Source: Elusimicrobiota bacterium (GTDB lineage Bacteria > Elusimicrobiota > UBA8919). From it: a DNA stretch of 50,213 nucleotides. Below, piece after piece: positions 1 to 7,681 of this stretch. The stretch is from NCBI GenBank assembly GCA_016928195.1, contig JAFGLF010000066.1, positions 1 to 50,213 on the forward strand, in the 5' to 3' direction. Position 1 is the stretch's first letter, and each line of letters opens with the position of its first letter. The notes under the pieces were generated by a model. That model ran no database searches. It was not told where the DNA came from and saw only the letters and a program-made list of their open reading frames with translations. The position numbers and the translations under genes were made by a program.

Positions 1-1
1 A

Positions 2-226
2 GAAGGATTATATTTAGACCAGGCATCCTTCAGTCATCCATTTCCTAAGATGTTTAGAGATAAGATAGTATTTGATGACCCCGAAAAATTATTATCGATG
101 ATTTATAAAATAATAAAAGGGAAAGAGAACCCCGTAAGAGATATACCTGAAAATGTGTTGAAAAGTTATGATATGTATAATGATAATCTTGGGGTTGAAC
201 GTTTTAGACAGATTCTAACAGGCTGA
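2..226 (+). CDS. C-terminal fragment of an unidentified protein, possibly surface-polysaccharide related
   Basis: An open frame enters from the left edge and stops at TGA 224-226, giving the last 74 residues of a protein. The tail is hydrophilic and carries the string SHPFPKMFRD about 10 residues in. Such tails occur in GT-B-like surface carbohydrate proteins, but I cannot assign a family from this fragment. It is followed by 90 bases without a gene and then by the nonulosonic acid genes, so it may belong to the same cluster. No start or upstream domain is visible. Confidence is for it being a real coding end; function is open. Confidence 0.55.
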   Translation, partial: EGLYLDQASFSHPFPKMFRDKIVFDDPEKLLSMIYKIIKGKENPVRDIPENVLKSYDMYNDNLGVERFRQILTG

Positions 227-316
227 AAAAATACATTTTGATCCAGCTTATGAAAAAGAGTTAGAGGTAGAATAAAAGAAGTCGGCAAGTAAAGATAGAA
301 TATCTAAATAGGATAA

Positions 317-1150
317 ATGAGAATTAGTGTAATAATTCAGGCAAGAATGTCATCATCGAGGTTGCCGGGTAAGATTTTAAAAAATCTTCCTTATAATAGC
401 GGTATTACGGTTTTAGGACAGGTAATTAGAAGATTAAGATGTTCTAAGGAAATAGATGATATTATAATTGCCACTACAATTGAGAAAGAGGATAATAGAG
501 TTGTTGATATAGCAAGAAAAGAAAATGTGAAATATTTTAGAGGTAGTAAAGAGGATGTTCTGTCAAGATACTTTTTCGCAGCAGAAGAAAATGGCGCTGA
601 TATAATTGTCAGGGTCACAAGTGACTGTCCTGTGATTGATCCGGAAATTGTGGATTTAGCAATAGAAAAACATATAAAAGCAAGAGCAGACTATACTTCA
701 AATTTTTTAAAAAGAACGTATCCTCATGGTCTTGATGTGGAAGTTTTTAAATTCGATACTCTAAAGAAAACTTATAAAAATGCTTGCAGGGATTATGAAA
801 AGGAGCATGTAACACCATATATTTTCAACCGCCCCAGTACTTTTAAAATATCTCAGGTAGTGGCACCGGATGAACTTTATGCGCCTGATATAAGAGTAAC
901 GCTTGATACGGAAGAGGACTATGCGTTGTTATGTGCAGTATTCGATTATTTATATGATCGTAATAAATATTTTAATGCTTATGATGTAATAAATATTTTT
1001 AAACAAAAACCGTGGTTAAAGTTGATAAATAAAAAAATAGTTCAAAAAAAAGTGTCTAATACGTTGAAAGATGAAATTACCGAAGCTATTAAAATACTGA
1101 ATCTGCAGGATTTAAAAAAGGCGGAAGAGATTCTGAGGAAATATTCTTAA
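317..1150 (+). CDS. SpsF/PseF-like nonulosonic acid cytidylyltransferase
   Basis: This is an NTP-transferase (GT-A-like Rossmann) protein of the SpsF/PseF group, which activates a nonulosonic acid such as pseudaminic acid with CTP to give the CMP-sugar. The nucleotide-binding signature QARMSSSRLPGK lies at residues 8-19, and a conserved TSDCPVIDPE segment lies near residue 100. About 50 extra C-terminal residues, rich in Lys and Glu, extend beyond the usual PseF length. It is the first gene of a tightly packed group with a PseG homologue 2 bases downstream and a PseI homologue further on. The start is ATG after AGGATAA. The pseudaminic rather than legionaminic assignment rests mainly on the SpsE-SpsF-SpsG gene set. 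Confidence 0.85.
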   Translation: MRISVIIQARMSSSRLPGKILKNLPYNSGITVLGQVIRRLRCSKEIDDIIIATTIEKEDNRVVDIARKENVKYFRGSKEDVLSRYFFAAEENGADIIVRVTSDCPVIDPEIVDLAIEKHIKARADYTSNFLKRTYPHGLDVEVFKFDTLKKTYKNACRDYEKEHVTPYIFNRPSTFKISQVVAPDELYAPDIRVTLDTEEDYALLCAVFDYLYDRNKYFNAYDVINIFKQKPWLKLINKKIVQKKVSNTLKDEITEAIKILNLQDLKKAEEILRKYS

Positions 1151-1152
1151 AA

Positions 1153-2106
1153 ATGAAAGTAGTTATTTTAACCGAAGGCGGTAAAAATATAGGTTTCGGA
1201 CATATAACAAGATGTATATCTTTGTATCAGGCATTTGAATATTACGGTATAACCCCTAAATTCTGTGTAAACGGTTGTAAAAAAACCATAGATTTTCTGG
1301 AACGGAAAAACTATAAATTATATAACTGGATTGAACATAAAAATGAATTATTTGCTGACCTGTACAAAACCGATATTGTAGTAATTGATTCTTATTTGGC
1401 AAATAAATCTTTATATAATAAGATTTCGAGATATCTTGATGGCGGTATATTAGTGATGATTGATGATTATAAAAGGATGGAATATCCGGGTGGTATTGTA
1501 GTTAACCCTTCGGTTTATGGAGACAAACTGAAATATACACAGAAGAAAGGAATAACATATTTACTTGGTAAGAACTATATAATTCTGAGAAAAGAATTTT
1601 GGAATGTACCCAAAAAGAAAATTAACAAACGAATAAAAAATATGTTAATCACATTCGGCGGAATGATTCATCCCGGTTTAATGCGTAAATTGGAACAGCA
1701 CTTCAGAAGGTTTAATGTTTATTTGATAGAACCTAATAAAAATAGGTTTACTGCAAAAGAAATGCTTAAATTGATGTTAAAAGCAGATATTTGTATTTCC
1801 GGAGGCGGTCAAACCACCTATGAACTTGCAAGAGCCGGTGTCCCTACGATTGGGATCTGTTTTGCTGACAATCAGGAGTTTAATTTGCAGATATGGCAGA
1901 GAAAAAAATTTATTGATTATGTCGGGTGGTATAAAAACAAAAGCCTGTTAAAAAAAATAACAAGTGCTGTTGATAGATTTATGTCTCACGAGGAGAGAAT
2001 AAAGCGTTCAGTTATAGGTAGAAAATACGTGGATGGTAAAGGTGCAAAAAGAATAGTGTCCGGGTTAATCGAGAGATTTGGACTTAACAAAGGATTACTA
2101 AAATGA
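1153..2106 (+). CDS. pseG: PseG/SpsG-like UDP-sugar hydrolase
   Basis: It is predicted to remove UDP from UDP-2,4-diamido-2,4,6-trideoxy-L-altropyranose, giving the free hexose that PseI condenses with phosphoenolpyruvate. The N-terminal GFGHITRC segment (residues 14-21) puts a histidine at residue 17, the position of the catalytic histidine in Campylobacter PseG. The C-terminal half has the GT-B nucleotide-binding stretch CISGGGQTTYELARAGVPT near residues 214-232. Length (317 aa) is normal for the family, slightly extended. It starts two bases after the SpsF stop and its own stop overlaps the next start (ATGA at 2103-2106), so the genes are probably translationally coupled. Confidence 0.85.
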   Translation: MKVVILTEGGKNIGFGHITRCISLYQAFEYYGITPKFCVNGCKKTIDFLERKNYKLYNWIEHKNELFADLYKTDIVVIDSYLANKSLYNKISRYLDGGILVMIDDYKRMEYPGGIVVNPSVYGDKLKYTQKKGITYLLGKNYIILRKEFWNVPKKKINKRIKNMLITFGGMIHPGLMRKLEQHFRRFNVYLIEPNKNRFTAKEMLKLMLKADICISGGGQTTYELARAGVPTIGICFADNQEFNLQIWQRKKFIDYVGWYKNKSLLKKITSAVDRFMSHEERIKRSVIGRKYVDGKGAKRIVSGLIERFGLNKGLLK

Positions 2107-2801
2107 AAATTGTTATTGCCACAATTAAAAGTTGGAATATAAAAGAAGCTAAAAAATTTATTTCTAAGAATAAGGGATTGGAAATTACGTTAATAACCGA
2201 TGAAAAAAAGTTGACCTATAGAAAAATAAGAAAAATAAATCCAAGATACATATTTTTCCCTCATTGGTCATGGATTATTCCTGAGGAGATTTATAAAAAT
2301 TATGAATGTGTCGTTTTTCATATGACGGATCTGCCGTTTGGAAGAGGCGGAAGCCCTCTTCAGAATTTAATTGTAAGGGGAATTTACAAAACTAAAATCA
2401 CAGCCATAAAGGTAGTTAAAGGGATTGATGCGGGAGATATTTATTTAAAACGGCCCTTGAGTTTACAAGGTTCCGCCTCTCGGATTTTTAAAAATGGATC
2501 AAGGATTGTTTTTAGAAATATGATTCCATATATAATAAAGAAAGAACCGGTACCTATTCCGCAGAAAGGAAAGGCAGTTTCATTTACCAGACGGCGCCCC
2601 GAACAGGGAAATATAGTAAACCTGACAACGAAAAAGAAAGTATATGACTATATAAGAATGCTTGATGCGGAAGGCTATCTATCAGCGTTTGTAGAAACAG
2701 CTGGTTTGAAAATAGAGTTTTCCAATGCCAGATCGGGAAAGAATTGTATTTTATCCGATGCCAAAATAAGTATAAAAAGGAAGAGGAGGATTAAGATATG
2801 A
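2103..2801 (+). CDS. Sugar N-formyltransferase, PseJ-like, variant active site
   Basis: This formyl_trans_N-type protein is predicted to move a formyl group from N10-formyl-tetrahydrofolate to an amino sugar. The fold is recognisable from FHMTDLPFGRG (residues 72-82), SPLQ (84-87) and DAGD (109-112). The usual N-x-H...D catalytic triad appears as V71-F-H73...D109, so the canonical asparagine is replaced by valine. It overlaps the PseG gene and the downstream deacetylase gene by four bases each. No PseH-type acetyltransferase is seen in the window. The gene may therefore replace PseH and formylate the 4-amino group, as described for Anoxybacillus PseJ. The substrate is inferred from context. 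Confidence 0.8.
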   Translation: MKIVIATIKSWNIKEAKKFISKNKGLEITLITDEKKLTYRKIRKINPRYIFFPHWSWIIPEEIYKNYECVVFHMTDLPFGRGGSPLQNLIVRGIYKTKITAIKVVKGIDAGDIYLKRPLSLQGSASRIFKNGSRIVFRNMIPYIIKKEPVPIPQKGKAVSFTRRRPEQGNIVNLTTKKKVYDYIRMLDAEGYLSAFVETAGLKIEFSNARSGKNCILSDAKISIKRKRRIKI

Positions 2802-3475
2802 AAAAAATTTTGGTAGTAGCAGCCCATCCGGATGATGAAATTTTAGGATGTGGTGGAACGCTCGCCCGCTTAATAAAAGAAGGGTATAGAGTCGATACTC
2901 TGATATTAGGAGAAGGAATAACTTCCAGGGATGGTATTAGGATTAAGGGCAAGAGAGAGCAAGAAATAAAAATTCTTAGAGAAAAGCTTTATAAGGCAAA
3001 TAAAATGATAGGGGTTAACAAGGTTTTTGTTCGCGGCTTTCCTGATAATAGGTTGGATTCAATACAATTGTTAGATATTATTAAGCTTATTGAAAACGTT
3101 AAGGATGAATTTAAACCAAATATTATATTTACACATTATTGGGGGGATTTAAATATTGATCACCAAATAACATATAAAGCTGTTTTAACTGCCTGTCGCC
3201 CGGTTAAAGAGGAAACGGTAAGAGAAATATATTCTTTTGAAGTTCCGTCTTCTACAGAATGGAATTATCCCAATGTATTTAAACCAAACGTTTTTATGGA
3301 TATTTCCAAGACACTGGATATAAAAATAAAGGCGTTTCGCTGTTATGACACGGAATTAAGAAAATTTCCTCATCCAAGATCTGAGGAGGCTTTAAGATAT
3401 GTCGGAAGGCGTTGGGGTAGTGTGGTGGGATTGAATTATGCAGAGGCTTTTAAAATTGTAAGGATGATTAAATGA
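2798..3475 (+). CDS. PIG-L/LmbE-family N-deacetylase
   Basis: A zinc-dependent amidohydrolase that removes N-acyl groups from amino sugars. The metal-binding motif AHPDDE is at residues 9-14, and a second metal-ligand region, HYWGDLNIDH, is at residues 113-122. Length (225 aa) is typical. It starts within the last codons of the preceding formyltransferase (ATGA) and its stop overlaps the next formyltransferase start, so three genes form a coupled deacylase-formyltransferase set. The likely role is to remove an N-acetyl group so that a formyl group can be put in its place on the nonulosonic acid or its hexose precursor. No signal peptide is visible, which fits action in the cytoplasm. Confidence 0.88.
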   Translation: MKKILVVAAHPDDEILGCGGTLARLIKEGYRVDTLILGEGITSRDGIRIKGKREQEIKILREKLYKANKMIGVNKVFVRGFPDNRLDSIQLLDIIKLIENVKDEFKPNIIFTHYWGDLNIDHQITYKAVLTACRPVKEETVREIYSFEVPSSTEWNYPNVFKPNVFMDISKTLDIKIKAFRCYDTELRKFPHPRSEEALRYVGRRWGSVVGLNYAEAFKIVRMIK

Positions 3476-4113
3476 GATATCAAAAAGTAGCCATTTTGAC
3501 TTCCAGGCAAAGTTGGCTTGTTCCTTATTTGAAAAAGTTTGTAAATATTTTAAGGAGTAGAAAACATCAGGCAAAGTTATTTTTTAATCAAAAAAACATT
3601 AATAAAAGTTTTAATATTGTTTTTGCATTAAGTTATTTTAGCATATTAGATAAAGAATTTCTAAATAAACATGAAAATACCTTTGTAGTTCATGAAAGTA
3701 ATCTGCCGAAAGGGAGGGGATGGGCTCCTTTATTTTGGCAAATACTGCATAATAAGAAAAAGATACCCATAGTTTTATTTAGGGTTTCTGAAAAATTAGA
3801 TAGAGGAGATATTTATTTAAAAGATTTTATGTTTTTCAGAGGTGATGAGTTGCATGATGAGATAAGAGAAGAACAGGCAAACAAGACAATGGAAATGTGT
3901 TTAAAGTTACTTGAAACACGACATAAATTGAGACCTAAAAAGCAGACAGGGAAGTGTACTTTCTATAGAAAAAGAACATCTCGTGATAGCGAATTAAATA
4001 TAAACAAAACGATAAAGAAACAGTTTAATTTACTACGATTGGTAAATAATAATCATTTTCCCGCATTTTTTTACTATAAAGGACATAAATATATTTTAAA
4101 AATCTCAAGGTAA
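3472..4113 (+). CDS. Second sugar formyltransferase-like protein, variant active site
   Basis: A second, divergent formyltransferase of 213 residues. It shows VVHESNLPKGRGWAPLFWQ (residues 72-90) and DRGD (110-113), equivalent to the HxSLLP...RG and DxGD blocks of methionyl-tRNA formyltransferase. The canonical catalytic asparagine is a valine here too (V72), while H74 and D110 remain. Loss of the asparagine in both paralogues argues for a family feature rather than decay. It overlaps the PIG-L gene by four bases. It probably acts on the amine freed by that deacetylase. Methionyl-tRNA formyltransferase itself is unlikely because the tRNA-binding C-terminal domain is missing. Confidence 0.75.
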   Translation: MRYQKVAILTSRQSWLVPYLKKFVNILRSRKHQAKLFFNQKNINKSFNIVFALSYFSILDKEFLNKHENTFVVHESNLPKGRGWAPLFWQILHNKKKIPIVLFRVSEKLDRGDIYLKDFMFFRGDELHDEIREEQANKTMEMCLKLLETRHKLRPKKQTGKCTFYRKRTSRDSELNINKTIKKQFNLLRLVNNNHFPAFFYYKGHKYILKISR

Positions 4114-4129
4114 AGGAGAGAAACAGCAA

Positions 4130-5164
4130 GTGAACTTGGGAGTGAGAAACAAGAAACGATCGCCGGTTTTTATTGTTGCTGAAGTCTCCGCTAATCACGG
4201 TCAGGATTTTGCCAGGGCAGTTGCTATGATCAGGAAAGCAAAGCAGTGCGGTGCTGATGCGATAAAGTTTCAGGCGTATACGCCTGAAACAATGACGATT
4301 GATAACAACAATAAGTATTTCAGAATTAAACATCCTAAATGGGGTGGACAAACATTATATCAATTGTATAAAGAGGCATATACACCGTGGAGCTGGTTTA
4401 AGAAGTTAAAAAAAGTTGCTGACGATATTGGAATTTTATTTTTTGTTACCGCTTTTGATAAGGTCTCTGTTGATTTTTTAGAAGGATTAAATGTTCCGGT
4501 ACACAAAATTGCTTCTTTTGAATTGGTGGATTTACCTCTGATAGAATATACAGCCAAAACAAAAAAGCCGCTTATTATGTCAACCGGGATGGCAAACCTT
4601 TCCGAGATAAAAGAAGCGGTCAATACCGCAAAAAAGGCAGGGACAGGAGAGATAACTCTGTTAAAATGTGTAAGTAGTTATCCGGCAAAGCCGGAAGAAA
4701 TGAATCTTAAAACAATACCTCATATGAAAGAACTGTTTGGTTTGCCTGTGGGGCTTTCTGACCATACACTTGGAACCGAGGTTTCGGTAGCTGCTGTTTC
4801 ACTGGGCGCAAGTATAATAGAAAAACATTTTACATTGTCAAGAAAACAAAAAACGCCAGACAGTTTCTTTTCAATTGAACCTGAAGAATTGAAAAAACTT
4901 GTAACTACTATAAGGGTTGTTGAAAAAGCGTTAGGTACAGTTCGTTACGGATTAACCGCAGATGAGAGAAGGAGCCTTGTATTTAGGCGGTCTCTTTTTA
5001 CAGTTAAAGATATAAAAAAAGGAGAAATGTTAACAGAAGAAAACATAAGCTCTATCCGTCCTGCTGATGGCCTTAAACCTAAATGCCTAAGAAAAATATT
5101 AGGGAGAAAAGCAGGAAGGGATATAAAAAGAGGGACTCCACTGAAGTGGGATTTAATAAGATAG
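4130..5164 (+). CDS. pseI: Pseudaminic acid synthase (NeuB/PseI family)
   Basis: It condenses phosphoenolpyruvate with a 6-carbon diamido sugar to form a nine-carbon nonulosonic acid. The TIM-barrel NeuB domain begins with FIVAEVSANHG (residues 14-24) and contains GADAIKFQAYTPETMT. The segment FRIKHPKWGGQTLYQLYKEA is typical of the PseI rather than the NeuB branch. A C-terminal SAF (antifreeze-like) domain runs from about residue 283 (RRSLFTVKDIKKGE). The start is GTG with the ribosome site AAAGGAGAG ten bases before it. It closes the gene set SpsF-PseG-formyltransferase-deacetylase-formyltransferase-PseI. PseB and PseC homologues are not in the window and would be expected to lie to the left. 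Confidence 0.9.
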   Translation: MNLGVRNKKRSPVFIVAEVSANHGQDFARAVAMIRKAKQCGADAIKFQAYTPETMTIDNNNKYFRIKHPKWGGQTLYQLYKEAYTPWSWFKKLKKVADDIGILFFVTAFDKVSVDFLEGLNVPVHKIASFELVDLPLIEYTAKTKKPLIMSTGMANLSEIKEAVNTAKKAGTGEITLLKCVSSYPAKPEEMNLKTIPHMKELFGLPVGLSDHTLGTEVSVAAVSLGASIIEKHFTLSRKQKTPDSFFSIEPEELKKLVTTIRVVEKALGTVRYGLTADERRSLVFRRSLFTVKDIKKGEMLTEENISSIRPADGLKPKCLRKILGRKAGRDIKRGTPLKWDLIR

Positions 5165-5191
5165 AAAGTATATTAAGAAAGTGAGCGAGGC

Positions 5192-5221
5192 ATGAGTTTA
5201 GAAACTTGGATTTTAGAATAA
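5192..5221 (+). other. Nine-codon leader ORF overlapping the flippase start
   Basis: ATG 5192 follows GAGCGAGG and opens a nine-residue reading frame (MSLETWILE) ending at TAA 5219-5221. The last A of that stop is the first base of ATG 5221, an in-frame start of the flippase gene, giving a TAATG overlap. The flippase start has no good ribosome site of its own, so coupled re-initiation is plausible. It could equally be chance. Confidence 0.3.
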
Positions 5222-6699
5222 TGTTAACCACTGTCGAAACAAAAATTAAGAGTATTTTGACGTATTTGTTGCCGTCATTATTGAGTTTTGTTGTGCCAAT
5301 TGTTAGTTTCCCGATAATGACCAGATTTTTGACACCGGAAGATTTTGGTATTGTTGCACTTGCGCTTGCTTTTCCCGGTTTAGTCACAAGTCTTATTACT
5401 TGTAACATTCAGATAGGCGCACAGCGCTATTATTTTGAATATAGAAGAGATTCTTTTAAGGTAAGTGCTCTGATAAATAGTACAGTGTCGTTTTTATTAT
5501 GTGTTTTTGTAATTTCATCAGTTTTTATTTTTATAATAAAGGATTTTATTTCCAATATAGTCATGGGAGGTTCCAAATACGGTCTTGCAGTTTTTTTTTC
5601 ATATGCAACTGCATGTTTAAATATTCTTGTTAATTTTTATCTCACAATGTACAGGAATATGGAAAGACCGAAAGAATTCTCAAAGTTTACAATAATGGGA
5701 ATGTTGATTAATTTAATATTAAGCTTGGTCTTAGTTGTGATTTTTCGTTTGGGGTATATGGGGATAATATATGGTACCTTCGCTGCACTTTTATGGAATT
5801 TTTGTATACTTTTCTGGCAGTTTCAGCAGGAATTTCCTTTTTGTCTTGACAAAAAAATATTCACTGATAATCTTAAATATGGTTTTCCTTTAGTGGCAAC
5901 TTATTTTTCCGGCCCGGTTTATCAGTTTTTGGATAAATATATGATATGCGCTATTATTTCTTTATCCAGTACTGGTATATACAGCATTGCTCAGAATATT
6001 TCAAAAAAGTTATTTATTTTTATATCGGCTATACAGTCGACCTTTCATCCGATTTTTATGAAAGATATGTTTGACAGGGGAAAAGAGGGTGCTGTTTCCA
6101 TAGGGAGAAACTTTACGATATTTACATATATATCATTATCTGCTGTTTTAGGCATGGTGTTATTCGGTGAAGAAGTCATTTATATTCTTGCACCCGAGAC
6201 CTATTATAACGCTATAAATGTTATGTTAATACTTTTGTGCGGTATTTCCATGCAGACATTTGGAAAAATTGTTGATATTCCATTGGCTTATGTAAAGAAA
6301 GCTTATTTAAGTGTTCCTATAACCTTTGCCGGAACCGTTATAAATATTTTACTTAACTTATTGTTGATACCGCACTGGCGTGCTGCTGGTGCCGGTCTTG
6401 CTACAACGATAACCATATTTTTTACAAATTCCATATATCTTATGGTTTCACAGAGATATTACAATATCGTCTATGAAAAAAAGATATTGGCTTTATTTTA
6501 TTTGAACGTATTTTTAAGCGCGGTAGTAATTATTATTTTTAGAGAAATAGGCGGGTTGTTAGTTATTAAGTATTGTTTAAAAGTTATTTTTTTGGTACTG
6601 TTTGTTGTTTTGGGAATAAAGGCAAACATAGTTACAAAAAGAAATATAAGAGCCGCTTTAAATATATTTATGTTAAAGACTAAATGTGCCACAGCGTAA
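5221..6699 (+). CDS. Wzx-like polysaccharide flippase (PST/MOP family)
   Basis: A polytopic inner-membrane protein of about 490 residues with 12-14 hydrophobic segments, beginning with a helix that reads LPSLLSFVVPIVSFPIMTRFLTPEDFG. The LTPEDFGIVALA signature is typical of oligosaccharide flippases that move polyprenyl-diphosphate-linked repeat units across the inner membrane. It follows the nonulosonic acid operon directly. Start choice is uncertain: TTG 5206 adds five residues, and ATG 5221 lacks a clear ribosome site but overlaps a short leader frame (TAATG). No Wzz chain-length regulator is seen nearby. It is the only flippase in the window, so it probably serves the whole cluster. Confidence 0.88.
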   Translation: MLTTVETKIKSILTYLLPSLLSFVVPIVSFPIMTRFLTPEDFGIVALALAFPGLVTSLITCNIQIGAQRYYFEYRRDSFKVSALINSTVSFLLCVFVISSVFIFIIKDFISNIVMGGSKYGLAVFFSYATACLNILVNFYLTMYRNMERPKEFSKFTIMGMLINLILSLVLVVIFRLGYMGIIYGTFAALLWNFCILFWQFQQEFPFCLDKKIFTDNLKYGFPLVATYFSGPVYQFLDKYMICAIISLSSTGIYSIAQNISKKLFIFISAIQSTFHPIFMKDMFDRGKEGAVSIGRNFTIFTYISLSAVLGMVLFGEEVIYILAPETYYNAINVMLILLCGISMQTFGKIVDIPLAYVKKAYLSVPITFAGTVINILLNLLLIPHWRAAGAGLATTITIFFTNSIYLMVSQRYYNIVYEKKILALFYLNVFLSAVVIIIFREIGGLLVIKYCLKVIFLVLFVVLGIKANIVTKRNIRAALNIFMLKTKCATA

Positions 6700-6766
6700 T
6701 GCACACTTTTATAACAAGACTGCGATATATTTAAAGCATTGGTAGTTTATAAGGAGGAGATTCTTG

Positions 6767-7549
6767 ATGCTACAAAGAGATAAAAAGTTAAAAGAACGGC
6801 TGAAAAATGGAGAGATGGTTTTTGGCACATGGAACACCCTTCCTTCCTCCTCACTGGTAAATGCCATGGGATGCAGCGGGATAGATTTTGTGGTTATTGA
6901 TGCAGAACACGGGCCTGTAGGAATGGAAACCGCCGAAGACCTCGTAAGAGCCCTGGATGTAACCGGAACCGCATCCGTTATTCGTGTTCCTACGAGTAAT
7001 TCCCATTTAATTTTGAGAGCACTTGATATAGGTGCACACGGGATTCAGGTCCCGCATGTATCAACGAAAGAGGAAGCTGTGCGGGTTGTTAAATGTTCAA
7101 AATATTATCCTCAAGGGCAGCGGGGATTTAGTCCTTTTACACGTGCCGGCAAATATGGAATAGATGCAAAAGGTTATACAAAACGTGCCAATGAAGATAC
7201 TATGGTGGTTATTAATGTGGAAGGAAAGGAAGGAGTAAGGAATCTTAATGAGATAGCCGGTGTTCCTGGTATTGATGTAGTATTTATAGGGCCTTATGAT
7301 TTATCGCAATCACTTGGCAGAGCAGGCGAGGTTGAAGATTCTGAGGTTATTAAAACCATACGTCAGAGCGTTAAGATTGCAAAGAATAGAGGTATATCAG
7401 CCGGATCATTTGCCCGGGATGAAAAATATTTGGATATATTAATTGATTGCGGTGTTCAATATATAACATATACGGTAGATTCCGCACTAGTTTCAGATAC
7501 GTATAGAGAGCTATATAAAATGTTTAGTGATAAAATAGGGCTTCACTAA
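6767..7549 (+). CDS. HpcH/HpaI-family (class II pyruvate) aldolase
   Basis: A 260-residue TIM-barrel protein of the HpcH/HpaI aldolase family, which forms or breaks C-C bonds between pyruvate-like enolates and aldehydes using a divalent metal. Family blocks seen are FVVIDAEHGP, RVPTSNSHLILRALDIGAHGIQVPHV, RGFSPFTRAG and GIDVVFIGPYDLSQSLG. ATG 6767 is preceded by AAGGAGGAG with ideal spacing. Catabolic members degrade aromatic acids, but here the gene lies between a flippase and a B12-type radical SAM gene. A role in making or trimming a 2-keto-3-deoxy sugar acid of the polymer is therefore more likely. That role is inference from context; the actual aldehyde partner is unknown. Confidence 0.85.
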   Translation: MLQRDKKLKERLKNGEMVFGTWNTLPSSSLVNAMGCSGIDFVVIDAEHGPVGMETAEDLVRALDVTGTASVIRVPTSNSHLILRALDIGAHGIQVPHVSTKEEAVRVVKCSKYYPQGQRGFSPFTRAGKYGIDAKGYTKRANEDTMVVINVEGKEGVRNLNEIAGVPGIDVVFIGPYDLSQSLGRAGEVEDSEVIKTIRQSVKIAKNRGISAGSFARDEKYLDILIDCGVQYITYTVDSALVSDTYRELYKMFSDKIGLH

Positions 7550-7564
7550 AATCGTTTCGCCCTT

Positions 7565-7672
7565 GATTACATTGATTAAAAGTCAGATTACACAGATTAA
7601 ACCTCGACTATAACATCTGTGTAATCGTAGTTCAGAATCTGTGTAATCAGATATAATGAACATTATATCTGA
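7565..7672 (+). repeat. Family 1 nested-palindrome repeat, copy A
   Basis: Two left arms (GATTACATTGATTA at 7565, then AGATTACACAGATTA) are followed by two right arms of the type ATCTGTGTAATC and a terminal hairpin. The hairpin is a perfect 12-bp inverted repeat, TCAGATATAATG (7647-7658) with CATTATATCTGA (7661-7672), separated by AA. The next gene starts 9 bases later at 7682, and its ribosome site GAGGT begins inside the right arm. Confidence 0.9.
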
Positions 7673-7681
7673 GGTAGTTTA

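Noticed and set aside
227..316. Promoter or small gene in the 90-base gap before the SpsF-like gene.
   Set aside because: No convincing promoter boxes, no hairpin and no frame with a ribosome site; only AGGATAA just before the start is usable.
2103..2801. Methionyl-tRNA formyltransferase (fmt).
   Set aside because: It lacks the tRNA-binding C-terminal domain, has a variant catalytic triad and sits inside a nonulosonic acid operon.
7647..7672. TATAAT in repeat copy A as a sigma-70 minus-10 box for the downstream gene; similar TATAAC and TATACT in copies E and F.
   Set aside because: No matching minus-35 box at correct spacing, and in copy F the ribosome site would lie upstream of the predicted transcript start. 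The palindrome explains the sequence better.
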